Shown here: one piece after another, positions 8,759-18,376 of the stretch | Position numbering within the stretch: position 1 is the stretch's first letter | Layout of the letters: the number at the start of each line of letters is the position of its first letter | Source of the DNA: Ancylobacter sp. TS-1 | GTDB taxonomy: Bacteria > Pseudomonadota > Alphaproteobacteria > Rhizobiales > Xanthobacteraceae | Assembly (NCBI RefSeq): GCF_009223885.1 | Contig: NZ_CP045144.1 | Span: forward strand, 372,001-436,000 | Direction: 5' to 3' | Length of the DNA stretch: 64,000 bases | Program-made: the position numbers and the translations under genes | The notes under the pieces: model-generated | Databases searched by the model: none | Told to the model about the DNA's origin: nothing | The model's input: the letters and a program-made list of their open reading frames with translations, nothing else

Positions 8759-9460
8759 ATGGCTGACATCTTCCACGAGATCGACGAGGACCTGCGTCGC
8801 GAGCGATTCAACCGGCTGTGGACCCGTTACGGTTCGTATCTGATCGGCCTGGCCGTGCTGGTCGTCATCGCCGTCGCCGGCTGGCGCGGCTATGAATGGT
8901 GGCGCCTCCAGCAGGATCAGGCCGCCGGCGCGCAGTTCGAGACCGCGCTGCAGCTCGCCGTCGGCGGCAAGGCCACCGAGGCCGAGGCCGCCTTCCAGCA
9001 GATCGAGAAGGAAGGCACGCCGGGCTACCGCGTCCTGGCGCGCTTCCGTGCCGCCACCGAGCTTGCCAAGACCGACCGCGCCGCCGCCATCGCCGACTAT
9101 GACGCGATCGCCAAGGATCCCGCGATCAGCCCGCTGATGCAGAACGTCGCCCAGGTGCGCGCGGCCCTGCTGCTGGTCGACACCGCCCCGCTCGCCGACA
9201 TCGAGAGCCGGCTCAAGCCGCTCGACACCCCGACCGGCGCCTTCCGCCACTCGGCGCGCGAGATCGTCGGCCTCGCCCAGTACAAGGCCGGCGACTACAA
9301 GGCGGCCACCGACAGCTTCACCGCGATCCTGAACGACGGCGAGACCCCGCCCGGCCTGCGCCGCCGCGCCGAGCTGCTGCGCACGCTGGCGGCAGCCTCG
9401 ATGCCCATGCCGGCGCCGACGCCCGCCGCGACCCCCGCCGCCGCCCCGGCCGTGCAGTGA
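8759..9460 (+). CDS. YfgM-like membrane protein with TPR-type domain
   Basis: A 233-residue protein. A short cytoplasmic N-terminus (IDEDLRRERFNRLWTRYG) leads into one transmembrane helix (about 27-46), followed by an Ala-rich helical TPR-like domain and an Ala/Pro tail. The architecture matches YfgM (TPR_21), the ancillary SecYEG/periplasmic chaperone-network protein encoded upstream of der in many proteobacteria, as it is here. It is the first gene of a unit with a lipoprotein and der. Confidence 0.85.
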   Translation: MADIFHEIDEDLRRERFNRLWTRYGSYLIGLAVLVVIAVAGWRGYEWWRLQQDQAAGAQFETALQLAVGGKATEAEAAFQQIEKEGTPGYRVLARFRAATELAKTDRAAAIADYDAIAKDPAISPLMQNVAQVRAALLLVDTAPLADIESRLKPLDTPTGAFRHSAREIVGLAQYKAGDYKAATDSFTAILNDGETPPGLRRRAELLRTLAAASMPMPAPTPAATPAAAPAVQ

Positions 9461-9471
9461 GGAGGCGCGCC

Positions 9472-9765
9472 ATGCACCGGCTCCCCAAGCTCTCCCGCCG
9501 GATGCGCCGGGCGCTGCTGCTTGCGCCGGTGCTCGGGCTGACCCTCGCGGTCGCCGGCTGCGAGACGCTCGATTCGATCAACCCCTTTGTCGAGCGCGAG
9601 AAGCTGCTGCCGGGCGCCCGCGCGCCGGTCTTCCCCGAGGGCGTTCCCGGCGTCGACTACAACCAGCCGCCGCCGCAGCCGGCTAATTCCAGCTATGGCT
9701 ACCCGCCTGCCGAGCCAGCCCCGGCGGAGCCCGCGACGACCGGCGCAGCCCCTTCCGGCCAGTGA
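9472..9765 (+). CDS. Small Pro-rich lipoprotein between yfgM-like and der
   Basis: A 97-residue protein starting at ATG 9472, ten bases after GGAGG; the GTG at 9457 overlaps the previous stop and is less likely. Arg-rich n-region, hydrophobic core, then lipobox AVAGC with Cys30. The mature part is short and ends in a Pro/Ala/Glu-rich low-complexity tail. In E. coli this position is held by BamB, the outer-membrane assembly lipoprotein, but this protein is far too short to be a beta-propeller and only the location is shared. It is probably an envelope lipoprotein of unknown function. Confidence 0.75.
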   Translation: MHRLPKLSRRMRRALLLAPVLGLTLAVAGCETLDSINPFVEREKLLPGARAPVFPEGVPGVDYNQPPPQPANSSYGYPPAEPAPAEPATTGAAPSGQ

Positions 9766-9793
9766 CGCCACCGGCGCGGAGGCGCCTTTACCG

Positions 9794-11137
9794 ATGACGA
9801 TTACCGTCGCCATTGTCGGCCGGCCCAATGTCGGCAAGTCGACCCTGTTCAACCGTCTGGTGGGCAAGCGCCTCGCGCTTGTCGACGACCGCCCCGGCGT
9901 GACCCGCGACCGCCGCGAGGGCGAGGCGCGCCTCGGGCACCTGTCCTTCCGCGTCATCGACACGGCGGGGCTGGAGGAGGCGAAGTCCGAGACGCTCGAA
10001 GGGCGCATGCGCGGCCAGACCGAGGCCGCGATCGCCGACGCCGACGTGCTGCTGTTCCTGATCGACGCCAAGGCCGGCATAACGCCGAGCGACCGCGTCT
10101 TCGCGGACCTCGCCCGCCGTTCCGGCAAGCACACCATTCTCGTCGCCAACAAGGCCGAGGCGCGCGGCTCGGAAGGCGGCACGCTCGATTCCTATGCGCT
10201 CGGCCTCGGCGAGCCGGTGGAACTCTCCGCCGAGCATGGCGACGGCATGGCCGACCTCGTGCGCGCGCTGGCCGTGGTCGTGCCGGACGAAGAGGACGAG
10301 GAGGAAGAGGACGGCCCCGGCGGAAGGCGCATCCGCGTCGCCGTGCTCGGCCGCCCCAATGCCGGCAAGTCCACCCTGATCAACGCCCTGCTCGGCGAGG
10401 ACCGCCTGCTGACCGGCCCGGAGGCCGGCATCACCCGCGATTCCATCGCCGTCGACATCGAGCGCCACGGCGTGGCGCTGCGCGTCTTCGATACCGCCGG
10501 CATGCGCAAGCGCGCCCGCATCGACGACAAGCTGGAGAAGCTCTCCGTCGCCGACGGCCTGCGCGCCGCCCGCTTCGCCGAAGTGGTCGTGGTGCTGATG
10601 GATGCCACGCATCCCTTCGAAGAGCAGGACCTGCGCATCGCCGACCTCGCCGAGCGCGAGGGGCGGGCGGTGGTGCTGGCGCTGTCCAAGTCCGATCTGG
10701 TCAAGGACCAGCCGGGCATGGTCAGCCAGATGCGTGGGGAGGCCGACCACTGGCTGCCGCAGCTCAGGGGTGCCCCGGTGGTGCTGCTCTCGGGCCTGAC
10801 CGGCGAGGGTCTCGACCGTCTCGTGCGGGCGATCCAGCAGGCGCATGAGGTGTGGAACCGGCGGGTGTCGACCAACCCGCTCAACCGCTGGCTCATCGAG
10901 ACGACCGAGAACCATCCGCCGCCGGCGGTGTCCGGCCGCCGCATCAAGCTGCGCTACATCACCCAGCCCAAGGCGCGCCCGCCGAGCTTCGTGCTGTTCT
11001 GCTCGCGCGCCGACGCGCTGCCGGAAAGCTATGTGCGCTATCTGGTGAACAGCCTGCGCACCAGCTTCGACCTTCCCGGCGTGCCGATAAGGCTCACGCT
11101 GCGCGAGAAGGACAACCCCTACGCCGAGAAGGAGTAG
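9794..11137 (+). CDS. der: Ribosome assembly GTPase Der (EngA)
   Basis: A 447-residue double GTPase needed for 50S subunit maturation. ATG 9794 gives the expected N-terminus. G domain 1: GRPNVGKST (9-17), DTAGL, NKAE (119-122). An acidic linker (165-173) is followed by G domain 2: GRPNAGKST (187-195), DTAGM and SKSD (298-301), then the KH-like C-terminal domain. Both G4 motifs deviate from the canonical NKxD; NKAE is seen in other alphaproteobacteria, while SKSD replaces the base-contacting Asn with Ser. It lies 28 bases after the lipoprotein gene. Confidence 0.96.
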   Translation: MTITVAIVGRPNVGKSTLFNRLVGKRLALVDDRPGVTRDRREGEARLGHLSFRVIDTAGLEEAKSETLEGRMRGQTEAAIADADVLLFLIDAKAGITPSDRVFADLARRSGKHTILVANKAEARGSEGGTLDSYALGLGEPVELSAEHGDGMADLVRALAVVVPDEEDEEEEDGPGGRRIRVAVLGRPNAGKSTLINALLGEDRLLTGPEAGITRDSIAVDIERHGVALRVFDTAGMRKRARIDDKLEKLSVADGLRAARFAEVVVVLMDATHPFEEQDLRIADLAEREGRAVVLALSKSDLVKDQPGMVSQMRGEADHWLPQLRGAPVVLLSGLTGEGLDRLVRAIQQAHEVWNRRVSTNPLNRWLIETTENHPPPAVSGRRIKLRYITQPKARPPSFVLFCSRADALPESYVRYLVNSLRTSFDLPGVPIRLTLREKDNPYAEKE

Positions 11138-11274
11138 GCCCGCCGGCTGCGGGCGGTCTTGTCCGCCCGTTCCACAGGTCTTGCCCCTCTCCGCGCGGCG
11201 TCGAACGCCGCCAGCCCTTTTCCCGCATCCGGCGCCGCCCCCTTGAGTGTGGGCGCCAAAAGTGGACGTCACCG

Positions 11275-12210
11275 ATGCTCATCGGCATTCTCGCGGGCCT
11301 CACCACGGGGGCGTTGTGGGGGCTGGCCTTCGTGGCGCCGCGCGTGGTGGCGCCCTTTTCCGCTCTCGACATTTCGGTGGCGCGCTATCTGATCTTCGGT
11401 GTGGTCAGCGTGGCGCTGATGGTCCTGCCGCAGTTCCGGCCGACCGGCCTGTCGTGGCGCATGCTGGCGGTGGGGCTCGCGCTCGGTGCGGTCGGCACCT
11501 TCGGCTACTTCCTCGCCATCTCCTATGCCGTGCTGCTCGCGGGCGCGGTGCTGCCGCCGCTCATCACCGGCACGGCGCCGGTGTTGCTGGCCATCGTCGC
11601 CAATTTCCGCGAGCGGTCGCTGCCATGGGGGCGGCTGGCGGTGCCGCTGCTGCTGATCGCCGCCGGTCTCGGCGTGGTCAATCTCGCCAGCCTCCAGGAG
11701 AGCGCCACCGGCGAGGTCGGACGGCTGCTTGGCGGCGTGGCGCTGTCGGTGTTCGCTCTGCTGATGTGGGTCGCCTATGGCCTCGCCAACGCCGTCGTCA
11801 TGCGCGCGCCCGATGCGCCCGATGCGCTGCGCTGGACCGGCGTGCAGGGGCTGGGCTGCGGCGCGCTGGCGCTCCTCCTGCTCCCGGCGATCTCGATGGG
11901 GCCGGCGATGCCCGATCCCGACAGCGCGGCCACGTTGCGCTTCCTGCTGTGGGCGCTGGGGCTCGGCGTCGTCACCTCCTGGGTCGGCACCTATGGCTGG
12001 GTGGTTGCCTCCGAGCGCCTGCCGATGGCGCTTTCCGCCCAGCTCATCGTGGCGGAAACGGTGTTCGGGCTGATCTACGGCCTGTGCTTCGAGCAGCGCT
12101 GGCCGACCGCTGCGGAGGCGGTCGGCGGGCTGCTGCAACTGGTCGGCGTCGTCGTGGCGGTGGCGATCTTCTCCCGCCGCCGGATCATGCCGGAACCGCA
12201 AACGCCTTGA
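11275..12210 (+). CDS. EamA/DMT-superfamily transporter
   Basis: A 311-residue inner-membrane protein with about ten hydrophobic helices arranged as two EamA repeats, the usual DMT layout. The start is ATG 11275, immediately giving MLIGILAGLTTGALWGLAF. Substrate cannot be read from sequence; relatives export amino acids or other small metabolites. Its 3' end overlaps the 3' end of the convergent SDR gene by 26 bases. Confidence 0.88.
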   Translation: MLIGILAGLTTGALWGLAFVAPRVVAPFSALDISVARYLIFGVVSVALMVLPQFRPTGLSWRMLAVGLALGAVGTFGYFLAISYAVLLAGAVLPPLITGTAPVLLAIVANFRERSLPWGRLAVPLLLIAAGLGVVNLASLQESATGEVGRLLGGVALSVFALLMWVAYGLANAVVMRAPDAPDALRWTGVQGLGCGALALLLLPAISMGPAMPDPDSAATLRFLLWALGLGVVTSWVGTYGWVVASERLPMALSAQLIVAETVFGLIYGLCFEQRWPTAAEAVGGLLQLVGVVVAVAIFSRRRIMPEPQTP

Positions 12211-12955
12211 GGCTGCGCGTGGGGAAGTCGTAGAGCTTTCCGGTCTCCTCGAAGCTCGGCAGGCAGAGCGCGAGGATGGACTGCGCAAGTTCCTCCGGGG
12301 CGGGGAGGGTTTCCGGGTCCTCGCTGGGGAACGCCTTGGCGCGCATGCCGGTGCGAATCGGGCCCGGATTGATCAGGTTCACCTTGAGCTTCGAGATGTT
12401 GGCCACCTCGTTCGCCCAGGTGCGCGCCAGCACCTCCACCGCCGCCTTGGTGACGGCATAGGGGCCCCAGAAGGCCCGCGCCTTGTGCGCGGCGCCCGAG
12501 GACACCAGCACCGCTCGCCCGGCGGTGGAGAGCCGCAGCAGCGGGTCCAGCGAGCGGATGAAGCGCCAGTTGGCGGTGAGGTTGACCGCCAGCGTGTCGT
12601 CCCACTCCTTCGGCTCGATCTGGGCGAGCGGCGTCATCGGGCCGAGCACGCCGGCATTGCCGACGAAGATGTCGAGCCGGCCGAAGCGCTCGAACAGCGC
12701 GCCGCCGAGCCGGTCGATGCCGGCACCGTCCTTGACGTCGAGCGGCACGAGGGTGGCGCTCGAACCGGCGGCGACGATGGCGTCGTCGAGTTCCTCCAGC
12801 GCGCCGGAGGTGCGCCCGATCGCGATCACATGCGCGCCGGCTTCGGCCAGCGCCAGGGCGGTCGCCCGGCCGATGCCGCGCGTGGCGCCGGAGACGAGGG
12901 CGAAGCGGCCGGCGAGCGGGCGCGCGGCGGTGTCCGCCGGGGGAAGTTCCGACAT
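12185..12955 (-). CDS. Short-chain dehydrogenase/reductase
   Basis: A 256-residue classical SDR. It has a Rossmann glycine motif GATRGIG (23-29), NAG (100-102), catalytic Ser152/153 and YAVTK with Tyr166 and Lys170. Arg-rich residues after the first strand (GRTSG) suggest NADP(H) preference, though this is weak evidence. Substrate unknown. It is the last gene of the minus-strand run after purF and the VOC gene, and it overlaps the convergent DMT transporter gene. Confidence 0.92.
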   Translation of the reverse strand: MSELPPADTAARPLAGRFALVSGATRGIGRATALALAEAGAHVIAIGRTSGALEELDDAIVAAGSSATLVPLDVKDGAGIDRLGGALFERFGRLDIFVGNAGVLGPMTPLAQIEPKEWDDTLAVNLTANWRFIRSLDPLLRLSTAGRAVLVSSGAAHKARAFWGPYAVTKAAVEVLARTWANEVANISKLKVNLINPGPIRTGMRAKAFPSEDPETLPAPEELAQSILALCLPSFEETGKLYDFPTRSLKAFAVPA

Positions 12956-12972
12956 GGCGTTTCCTCGAACTG

Positions 12973-13389
12973 TCAGCTTTCGTCCGTCAGCACCACCGAC
13001 GGCGCCGAGCGCCGGGCGGGGCCGTGCGTGACGGCCTCGATGTTGTTGCCCTCGGGATCGAGCACGAAGGCGGCGTAATAGCCGGGGTGATAGTCGCGCA
13101 GGCCCGGCGCGCCATTGTCGCGCCCGCCGGCCGCCAGCGCGGCGGCATGGAAGCGGCGCACCGTTTCCTCGTCCGCCGCCTGGAAGGCGATGTGAGCCCG
13201 CCCGGTCGTCGGCTCGCCGGGCGAGACGAACAGCTCGTCGGCGAAGAAATAGCCATCACCCTCGACCAGCGGCACGCCGAGCACGTCCAGCACCGCCGCA
13301 TAGAAGCGCCGGCACGCCGCGAAGTCGGCGACGACCAGCGACACGTGGTCGATCAGCCGGCCGCGATGCCACTGCGTCAGCTCGACCAT
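12973..13389 (-). CDS. VOC-family (glyoxalase/dioxygenase fold) protein
   Basis: A 138-residue single-domain VOC protein. It begins with DHVSLVVAD, whose histidine is the first metal ligand; AHIAF supplies the second-module histidine and FVLDPEGNNIEAV the terminal glutamate, so a metal site appears intact. The family includes glyoxalases, dioxygenases and resistance proteins, and the specific reaction cannot be assigned. It lies 6 bases after the purF stop and 17 bases before the SDR start, so all three probably share a transcript. Confidence 0.87.
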   Translation of the reverse strand: MVELTQWHRGRLIDHVSLVVADFAACRRFYAAVLDVLGVPLVEGDGYFFADELFVSPGEPTTGRAHIAFQAADEETVRRFHAAALAAGGRDNGAPGLRDYHPGYYAAFVLDPEGNNIEAVTHGPARRSAPSVVLTDES

Positions 13390-13395
13390 GCCGGC

Positions 13396-14895
13396 TCAGC
13401 TCGCCTCGGCGAGCAGCGAGAGCTGGCGCGGGGATTCCTCGCCGTCGCGGTCGGTGAGCGGGGTCGGGTACTCGCCGGTGAAGCAGTGGTCGGTGTATTG
13501 CGGGCGCGCGGGGTCGCGGCCCTCATGGCCCATCGCCTTGTAGATGCCGTCGATGGAGAGGAAGGCCAGGCTGTCGGCGCCGATATAGCGGCGCATGCCT
13601 TCGAGGTCGTGCGTCGCCGCCAGCAGCTTGTCGCGGTCCGGCGTGTCGATGCCGTAATAGTCCGGGTGGGTGATCGGCGGCGAGGAAATGCGGAAATGCA
13701 CCTCGCGGGCGCCGGCCTCGCGCATCATGCGGACGATTTTGACCGAGGTGGTGCCGCGCACGAGGCTGTCGTCGATCAGCACGATGCGCTTGCCCTCGAC
13801 CACGGCGCGGTTGGCCGAGTGCTTCATCCGCACGCCCTGGTCGCGCACCGACTGGGTCGGCTGGATGAAGGTGCGGCCGACATAGTGGTTGCGGATGATG
13901 CCAAGCTCATAGGGCAGGCCCGAGGCCTGCGAGAAGCCGATGGCGGCCGGCACGCCGGAATCGGGCACCGGCACCACGAGGTCGGCATCGGCCGGGGCCT
14001 CGGCGGCAAGCTGCATGCCCATGGTCTTGCGCACCTGGTAGACCGAGTGCCCGCCGACGACCGAATCCGGCCGGGCGAAATAGATGTACTCGAAGATGCA
14101 GGGGCGGGGCGGCACGCTGCCGAAGGGGCGCAGCGTCTCCACCTTGTCGGAGGAGAAGACGATGACCTCGCCCGGCTCGATGTCACGCACGTGGCGCGCA
14201 CCAATTATGTCGAGAGCGCAGGTCTCGGAGGTCAGGATCGGGTGGCCGTCGAGCTCGCCGAGCACCAGCGGGCGGATGCCGAGCGGGTCGCGCGCGCCGA
14301 CCAGCTTCTTGTTGGTGAGGCCGACAAAGGCGTAGGCGCCTTCCAGCGTGCGCAGCGCGTCGATGAAGCGGTCGGTGAAGCGGGGGCGCTTGGAGCGGGC
14401 GACGAGGTGGAGCATCACCTCGGTGTCGGAGGTCGACTGGCAGATGGCGCCGTCGCGGATGAGCTGGCGGCGCAGGGAGAGGCCGTTGGTCAGGTTGCCG
14501 TTATGGGCGATGGCGAAACCGCCGCCGTCGAGTTCGGCGAAGAGCGGCTGCACGTTGCGCAGGATGGTCTCGCCGGTGGTCGAATAGCGCACATGGCCGA
14601 CCGCGATATGGCCGGGCAGGCGCTTGATCGCCTCGCCGTCGGAGAAGGCGTCGGAGACCAGGCCGAGACGCCGCTCGGAGTGGAAACGCCTGCCGTCATA
14701 AGTGGTTATGCCGGCGGCTTCCTGGCCGCGATGCTGCAGGGCGTGCAGGCCGAGCGCGGTGATCGCCGCCGCGTCGGGGTGCCCGTAAATGCCGAACACG
14801 CCGCACTCCTCGCGCAGCGTGTCCCCGTAATCGTCATAGAACTCGTCCGCCTGCGCCGGTTTGGACGACACGTGATCAGCAGTCAGATTGGCCAT
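13396..14895 (-). CDS. purF: Amidophosphoribosyltransferase
   Basis: A 499-residue enzyme for the first step of purine synthesis: glutamine plus PRPP to phosphoribosylamine. The N-terminal 30 residues form a cleavable propeptide ahead of the nucleophile Cys31 (REECGVFG). The glutaminase domain has HRGQEAAG, and the PRPP-binding loop is VLIDDSLVRGTTS near residue 370. Cysteines consistent with the Fe-S-containing type lie in the second half. It is downstream of cvpA, the same order as in E. coli. Confidence 0.97.
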   Translation of the reverse strand: MANLTADHVSSKPAQADEFYDDYGDTLREECGVFGIYGHPDAAAITALGLHALQHRGQEAAGITTYDGRRFHSERRLGLVSDAFSDGEAIKRLPGHIAVGHVRYSTTGETILRNVQPLFAELDGGGFAIAHNGNLTNGLSLRRQLIRDGAICQSTSDTEVMLHLVARSKRPRFTDRFIDALRTLEGAYAFVGLTNKKLVGARDPLGIRPLVLGELDGHPILTSETCALDIIGARHVRDIEPGEVIVFSSDKVETLRPFGSVPPRPCIFEYIYFARPDSVVGGHSVYQVRKTMGMQLAAEAPADADLVVPVPDSGVPAAIGFSQASGLPYELGIIRNHYVGRTFIQPTQSVRDQGVRMKHSANRAVVEGKRIVLIDDSLVRGTTSVKIVRMMREAGAREVHFRISSPPITHPDYYGIDTPDRDKLLAATHDLEGMRRYIGADSLAFLSIDGIYKAMGHEGRDPARPQYTDHCFTGEYPTPLTDRDGEESPRQLSLLAEAS

Positions 14896-14992
14896 CGGAC
14901 CATCGCTCCTCGGCGCAGTTCAAGGCTGCGCCCGCTTCATGCTCGAATGCAACTGGGCCCCGGGACGGCTTTGTCCCACGGGCGCGGTCGAA

Positions 14993-15586
14993 TTATGGCG
15001 CCGAAGGCTTTGCCTGGCCGGGAGCGGCAGGAGCCGGGTTGAACGGCTCCGGCGGCGGCTCGGTCGGCTCGGCATCCTTCGAGCTGCGAATGTCGCGTAT
15101 CAGGCTCTCGGGGTCTTCCGGCAATACGGAGATGAGCCAGTCACCCGCACTTTGCAAGACCAGCTTGGAGCGGGCGTCGCGAATCCATTCGGGCTGGCCC
15201 TGCTCGTTCTGGACCAGCCAGTTGAAGAACAGGTAGGCCACAACCATGATCAGGAAGCCGCGGGCGAGGCCGAACAGGAAGCCGAGCGTGCGGTCGAGCG
15301 CGCCGATGCGGCTGTCGAGCACGAGGTCGGAGATGCGCACCGTGATGATCGAGACGATCAGCAGGGTGACGATGAACACGCCGCCGACCGTGGCCGCCAT
15401 CGCGAAGGTGTCGTTGGAGATGTACTGCTTCGCGTAGGGCAGGACGTGGGGATAGGTGTAGAGCGTCACCAGCGCGGCGGCGATCCAGGAGGCGATGGCG
15501 AAGACCTCGCGCACGAAACCGCGCACCATGGCCAGCAGGCCGGAGACCACCATCACGGCGACGAGGATGATGTCGAGCAGCGTCAA
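14993..15586 (-). CDS. cvpA: CvpA-family membrane protein
   Basis: About 197 residues with four transmembrane segments and a Pro/Glu-rich cytoplasmic tail. The conserved CvpA core is visible: TLLDIILVAVMVVSGLLA, MVRGFVREVFAIASWI, and RTLGFLFGLARGFLI. No in-frame ATG lies at the expected place; TTG at 15586 gives the expected start, whereas the ATG at 15766 would add 60 residues and run into radA. The start is therefore uncertain. CvpA supports colicin V export and envelope-stress tolerance in E. coli. Between radA and purF. Confidence 0.85.
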   Translation of the reverse strand: MTLLDIILVAVMVVSGLLAMVRGFVREVFAIASWIAAALVTLYTYPHVLPYAKQYISNDTFAMAATVGGVFIVTLLIVSIITVRISDLVLDSRIGALDRTLGFLFGLARGFLIMVVAYLFFNWLVQNEQGQPEWIRDARSKLVLQSAGDWLISVLPEDPESLIRDIRSSKDAEPTEPPPEPFNPAPAAPGQAKPSAP

Positions 15587-15695
15587 GACTATCGCACCGT
15601 GGTCGAGGCGGCTTCCGGCGGGATCGGGCAGCGAATCTGCACCGTCCCTGCCCTCAGCAGGATCGCGCGACGTATAGCGTGCGGGAGGGCGCGCG

Positions 15696-17162
15696 TCATC
15701 CCTCTTGGCGCTCGCGCGGTGCCCGGCGGGGTGCCCGCGAGGCGATGGCGGCCACGATATCCCCAAGAGAGGTCACCGTCTCGGTGGCGAGCGGGGGCTC
15801 CAGCGCCTCTTTCGCCGCTTCCTTGGCCGTCTCCTTGCCCGCTTCCTTGGCCTTCGCGTTGCCGCTCGCGCTGCCCTTGGCCTCCGGCGCGACGGCGCGG
15901 GTGAAGCCGAGCTTGGCCGCTTCCTTCAGCCGCGCCAGCGCGTGCGGCACCGGGCGCACCGCGCCGGTCAGGCTCACCTCGCCGAAATAGACGCAGTCAT
16001 GCGGCAGCACCGCGCCGGACAGCGAGGAGATGAGCGCGGCGGCGACCGCGAGGTCGGCGGCCGGCTCGCTGATGCGGAAGCCGCCGGCGACGTTGAGATG
16101 CACGTCATGCGCGCCGAGCTTGATGCCGCAGCGCGCCTCCAGCACGGCGAGCACCATGGAGAGCCGGCTCGGGTCCCAGCCGACGGCGGCGCGGCGCGGC
16201 GTGCCGAGATTGGTCGGCACCACCAGCGCCTGAATCTCGACCAGCACCGGGCGCGTGCCCTCCATGCCGGCATAGACCGCCGTGCCGGGCGCGCCGCTGT
16301 CGCGGTTGGACAGGAACAGCTCGGAGGGGTTGGCGACTTCCGCCAGGCCGAGGCCGGTCATCTCGAACACGCCGATCTCGTCGGTCGGCCCGAAGCGGTT
16401 CTTCTGCGCCCGCAGGATGCGGAAGTGGTGGGCGCTGTCGCCCTCGAAGGAGAGCACGGCGTCGACCATGTGCTCGACCACGCGGGGGCCGGCGATCTGC
16501 CCGTCCTTGGTGACGTGGCCGACGAGGATGACGGCGGCGCCGGCGCGCTTGGCGTAGCGGATGAGGATCTGCGCCGAGGAGCGCACCTGCGTGACCGTGC
16601 CGGGGGCGGATTCCACCGTGTCGGTCCACATGGTCTGGATCGAATCGATCACCACCAGCGCCGGCCGGCGACCCTCCGACAGCGTGGCGACGATGTCCTC
16701 GACATTGGTTTCGGCGGCAAGCTCGACGGCGGCGCCGGCAAGGCCCAGCCGCTCGGCGCGCAGGCGCACCTGCGCCACCGCCTCCTCGCCCGAGACATAG
16801 ATGACGCGGTGCCCGGCGCTGGCCAGCGCGGCCGAGGCCTGAATCAGCAGGGTCGACTTGCCGATGCCGGGATCGCCGCCGATCAGCAGCACCGAGCCGG
16901 GCACCAGCCCGCCGCCGGCCACCCGGTCGAGTTCGGAAATGCCGACGCGCACGCGCGGCGCGTCCTCGGAGGCGCCCGAGAGGCTCTCCAGCGCGATCAG
17001 GCGCCCCTTGCGGCCGCCGCGCAGCGTCGCCGGCAGCGTGTCGGCGGCGGCGGTTTCCTCGGCGATGGAGTTCCACGCGCCGCAGGAATCGCAGCGGCCC
17101 TGCCAGCGCGTATGCGCGGCGCCGCAGACCTGACAGATGAAGGAGGCGGCGCGCTTGGCCAT
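15696..17162 (-). CDS. radA: DNA repair protein RadA
   Basis: A 488-residue branch-migration ATPase. It has an N-terminal zinc finger (Cys10, Cys13, Cys24, Cys27), Walker A GGDPGIGKST (95-104), the RadA-specific KNRFG motif, and a C-terminal Lon-like domain (PTNLGTPRRAAVGWDPSRL through GEVSLTGAVRPV). Near the end an Ala/Lys/Glu-rich stretch (about residues 427-457) interrupts the usual C-terminus and looks like a lineage-specific low-complexity insertion. Downstream of alr, upstream of cvpA. Confidence 0.96.
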   Translation of the reverse strand: MAKRAASFICQVCGAAHTRWQGRCDSCGAWNSIAEETAAADTLPATLRGGRKGRLIALESLSGASEDAPRVRVGISELDRVAGGGLVPGSVLLIGGDPGIGKSTLLIQASAALASAGHRVIYVSGEEAVAQVRLRAERLGLAGAAVELAAETNVEDIVATLSEGRRPALVVIDSIQTMWTDTVESAPGTVTQVRSSAQILIRYAKRAGAAVILVGHVTKDGQIAGPRVVEHMVDAVLSFEGDSAHHFRILRAQKNRFGPTDEIGVFEMTGLGLAEVANPSELFLSNRDSGAPGTAVYAGMEGTRPVLVEIQALVVPTNLGTPRRAAVGWDPSRLSMVLAVLEARCGIKLGAHDVHLNVAGGFRISEPAADLAVAAALISSLSGAVLPHDCVYFGEVSLTGAVRPVPHALARLKEAAKLGFTRAVAPEAKGSASGNAKAKEAGKETAKEAAKEALEPPLATETVTSLGDIVAAIASRAPRRAPRERQEG

Positions 17163-17250
17163 GAGGGCGGTCGTCCGGCTGTTGATCGATCCCTGCTTCT
17201 ATCGCCATTCGGCGAAAGAACAAACAGGGATCAAAGGGCGGCGCCCGGCG

Positions 17251-18366
17251 CTAGACCCAGCGCCGGTGATAGCGCCGGCCAAGCGAGGTCAGGATCTCGT
17301 AGTCGATGGTGTGGGAGTGGCGCGCGAGGTCGTCGAGGCTCAGCCCGTCGCCGAGTAGCGTGGCGAAGTCGCCGGGCTGGATGTTGTCCTCCGCCACCTC
17401 GGTGACGTCGACGGCGAGCAGGTCCATCGAGATGCGTCCGATCAGCGGGCAGCGATGGCCCGCTATCACCGCTTCGGCGCCCGGCCGCAGGTCGGAGGCG
17501 CCGGCGAGGCGCGGTATGCCGTCGGCATAGCCGGCCGAGAGGATGGCGACGCGGCTCGGGCGCAGCGCGGTGTGCGCCCCGCCATAGCCGACCGTCTCGC
17601 CCTCATGCACCCGGCGAAGCTGCACGACGCGCAGCTCCAGCCGCACCACCGGGCGCAGCGGCGCCACGTCCTTGCGCGGGCGCCCGCCATAGACCGCGAT
17701 GCCCGGCCGCACGAGGTCGAAATGGTACGCCGGATCGCCCAGCGCGCCGGCGGAATTGGCGAGCGAGGCGCGCACATCCGGGAACAGCGCGGCGATGGCG
17801 CGGAAATCCTCGAGCTGGCGCGCATTGAGCGGATGATCGGGCTCGTCGGCGCAGGCGAGGTGGCTCATCACCAGCACCAGCGGAAAGCCCAGCTCGTCGC
17901 GCCCTTCGGCGACATTCACGGCTTCGGCCGGAGTGAGCCCCAGCCGGTTCATGCCGGTGTCGACATGGAGTGCCGCCGGCAGGCCCTCGCCGATGTCGGC
18001 GCAGAAGGCGCTCCAGCGTTCCACCTGATCGGCGCTGCCCAGCACCGGGCGCAGCGCCTGCTCGCGATAGGCCGCCTCGGTGCCGGGGAAGAGGCCGTTG
18101 AGGACGAAGATCTCGGCCTCGGGCAGCAGGCCGCGCAGTTGCCGGGCCTCGGCGAGCAGAGCGACGAAGAAGCTGCGCGCGCCGGCCTGCCAGAGCGCCG
18201 GGGCGGCCCGCGTCAGGCCGATGCCATAGGCGTCGCCCTTCACCACGGCGGCGCAGGCGGCCGGCGCCGCGCGGCGGGACAGTTCCTGATAATTGGCGGA
18301 AAGCGCCGACAGGTCGACGGTGAGGATGCCGCCGGCCTCGGAAAGCGGAATGTCGCGGTCGGTCAC
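17251..18366 (-). CDS. alr: Alanine racemase
   Basis: A 371-residue PLP enzyme supplying D-alanine for peptidoglycan. The PLP lysine is Lys43 in VVKGDAYGIG (family usually VKADAYG, so Ala to Gly is a mild change). The substrate-side tyrosine is in ETVGYGGAH, and the C-terminal ISMDLLAVDVT motif is present. It sits 10 bases after the dnaB stop, so it is likely co-transcribed with dnaB. Confidence 0.96.
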   Translation of the reverse strand: MTDRDIPLSEAGGILTVDLSALSANYQELSRRAAPAACAAVVKGDAYGIGLTRAAPALWQAGARSFFVALLAEARQLRGLLPEAEIFVLNGLFPGTEAAYREQALRPVLGSADQVERWSAFCADIGEGLPAALHVDTGMNRLGLTPAEAVNVAEGRDELGFPLVLVMSHLACADEPDHPLNARQLEDFRAIAALFPDVRASLANSAGALGDPAYHFDLVRPGIAVYGGRPRKDVAPLRPVVRLELRVVQLRRVHEGETVGYGGAHTALRPSRVAILSAGYADGIPRLAGASDLRPGAEAVIAGHRCPLIGRISMDLLAVDVTEVAEDNIQPGDFATLLGDGLSLDDLARHSHTIDYEILTSLGRRYHRRWV

Positions 18367-18376
18367 GGTCGGAAAC

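Noticed and set aside
13024..15042. 672-residue plus-strand frame opposite purF
   Set aside because: Antisense to purF and the VOC gene, with His/Ala/Arg-rich shadow composition and no domain.
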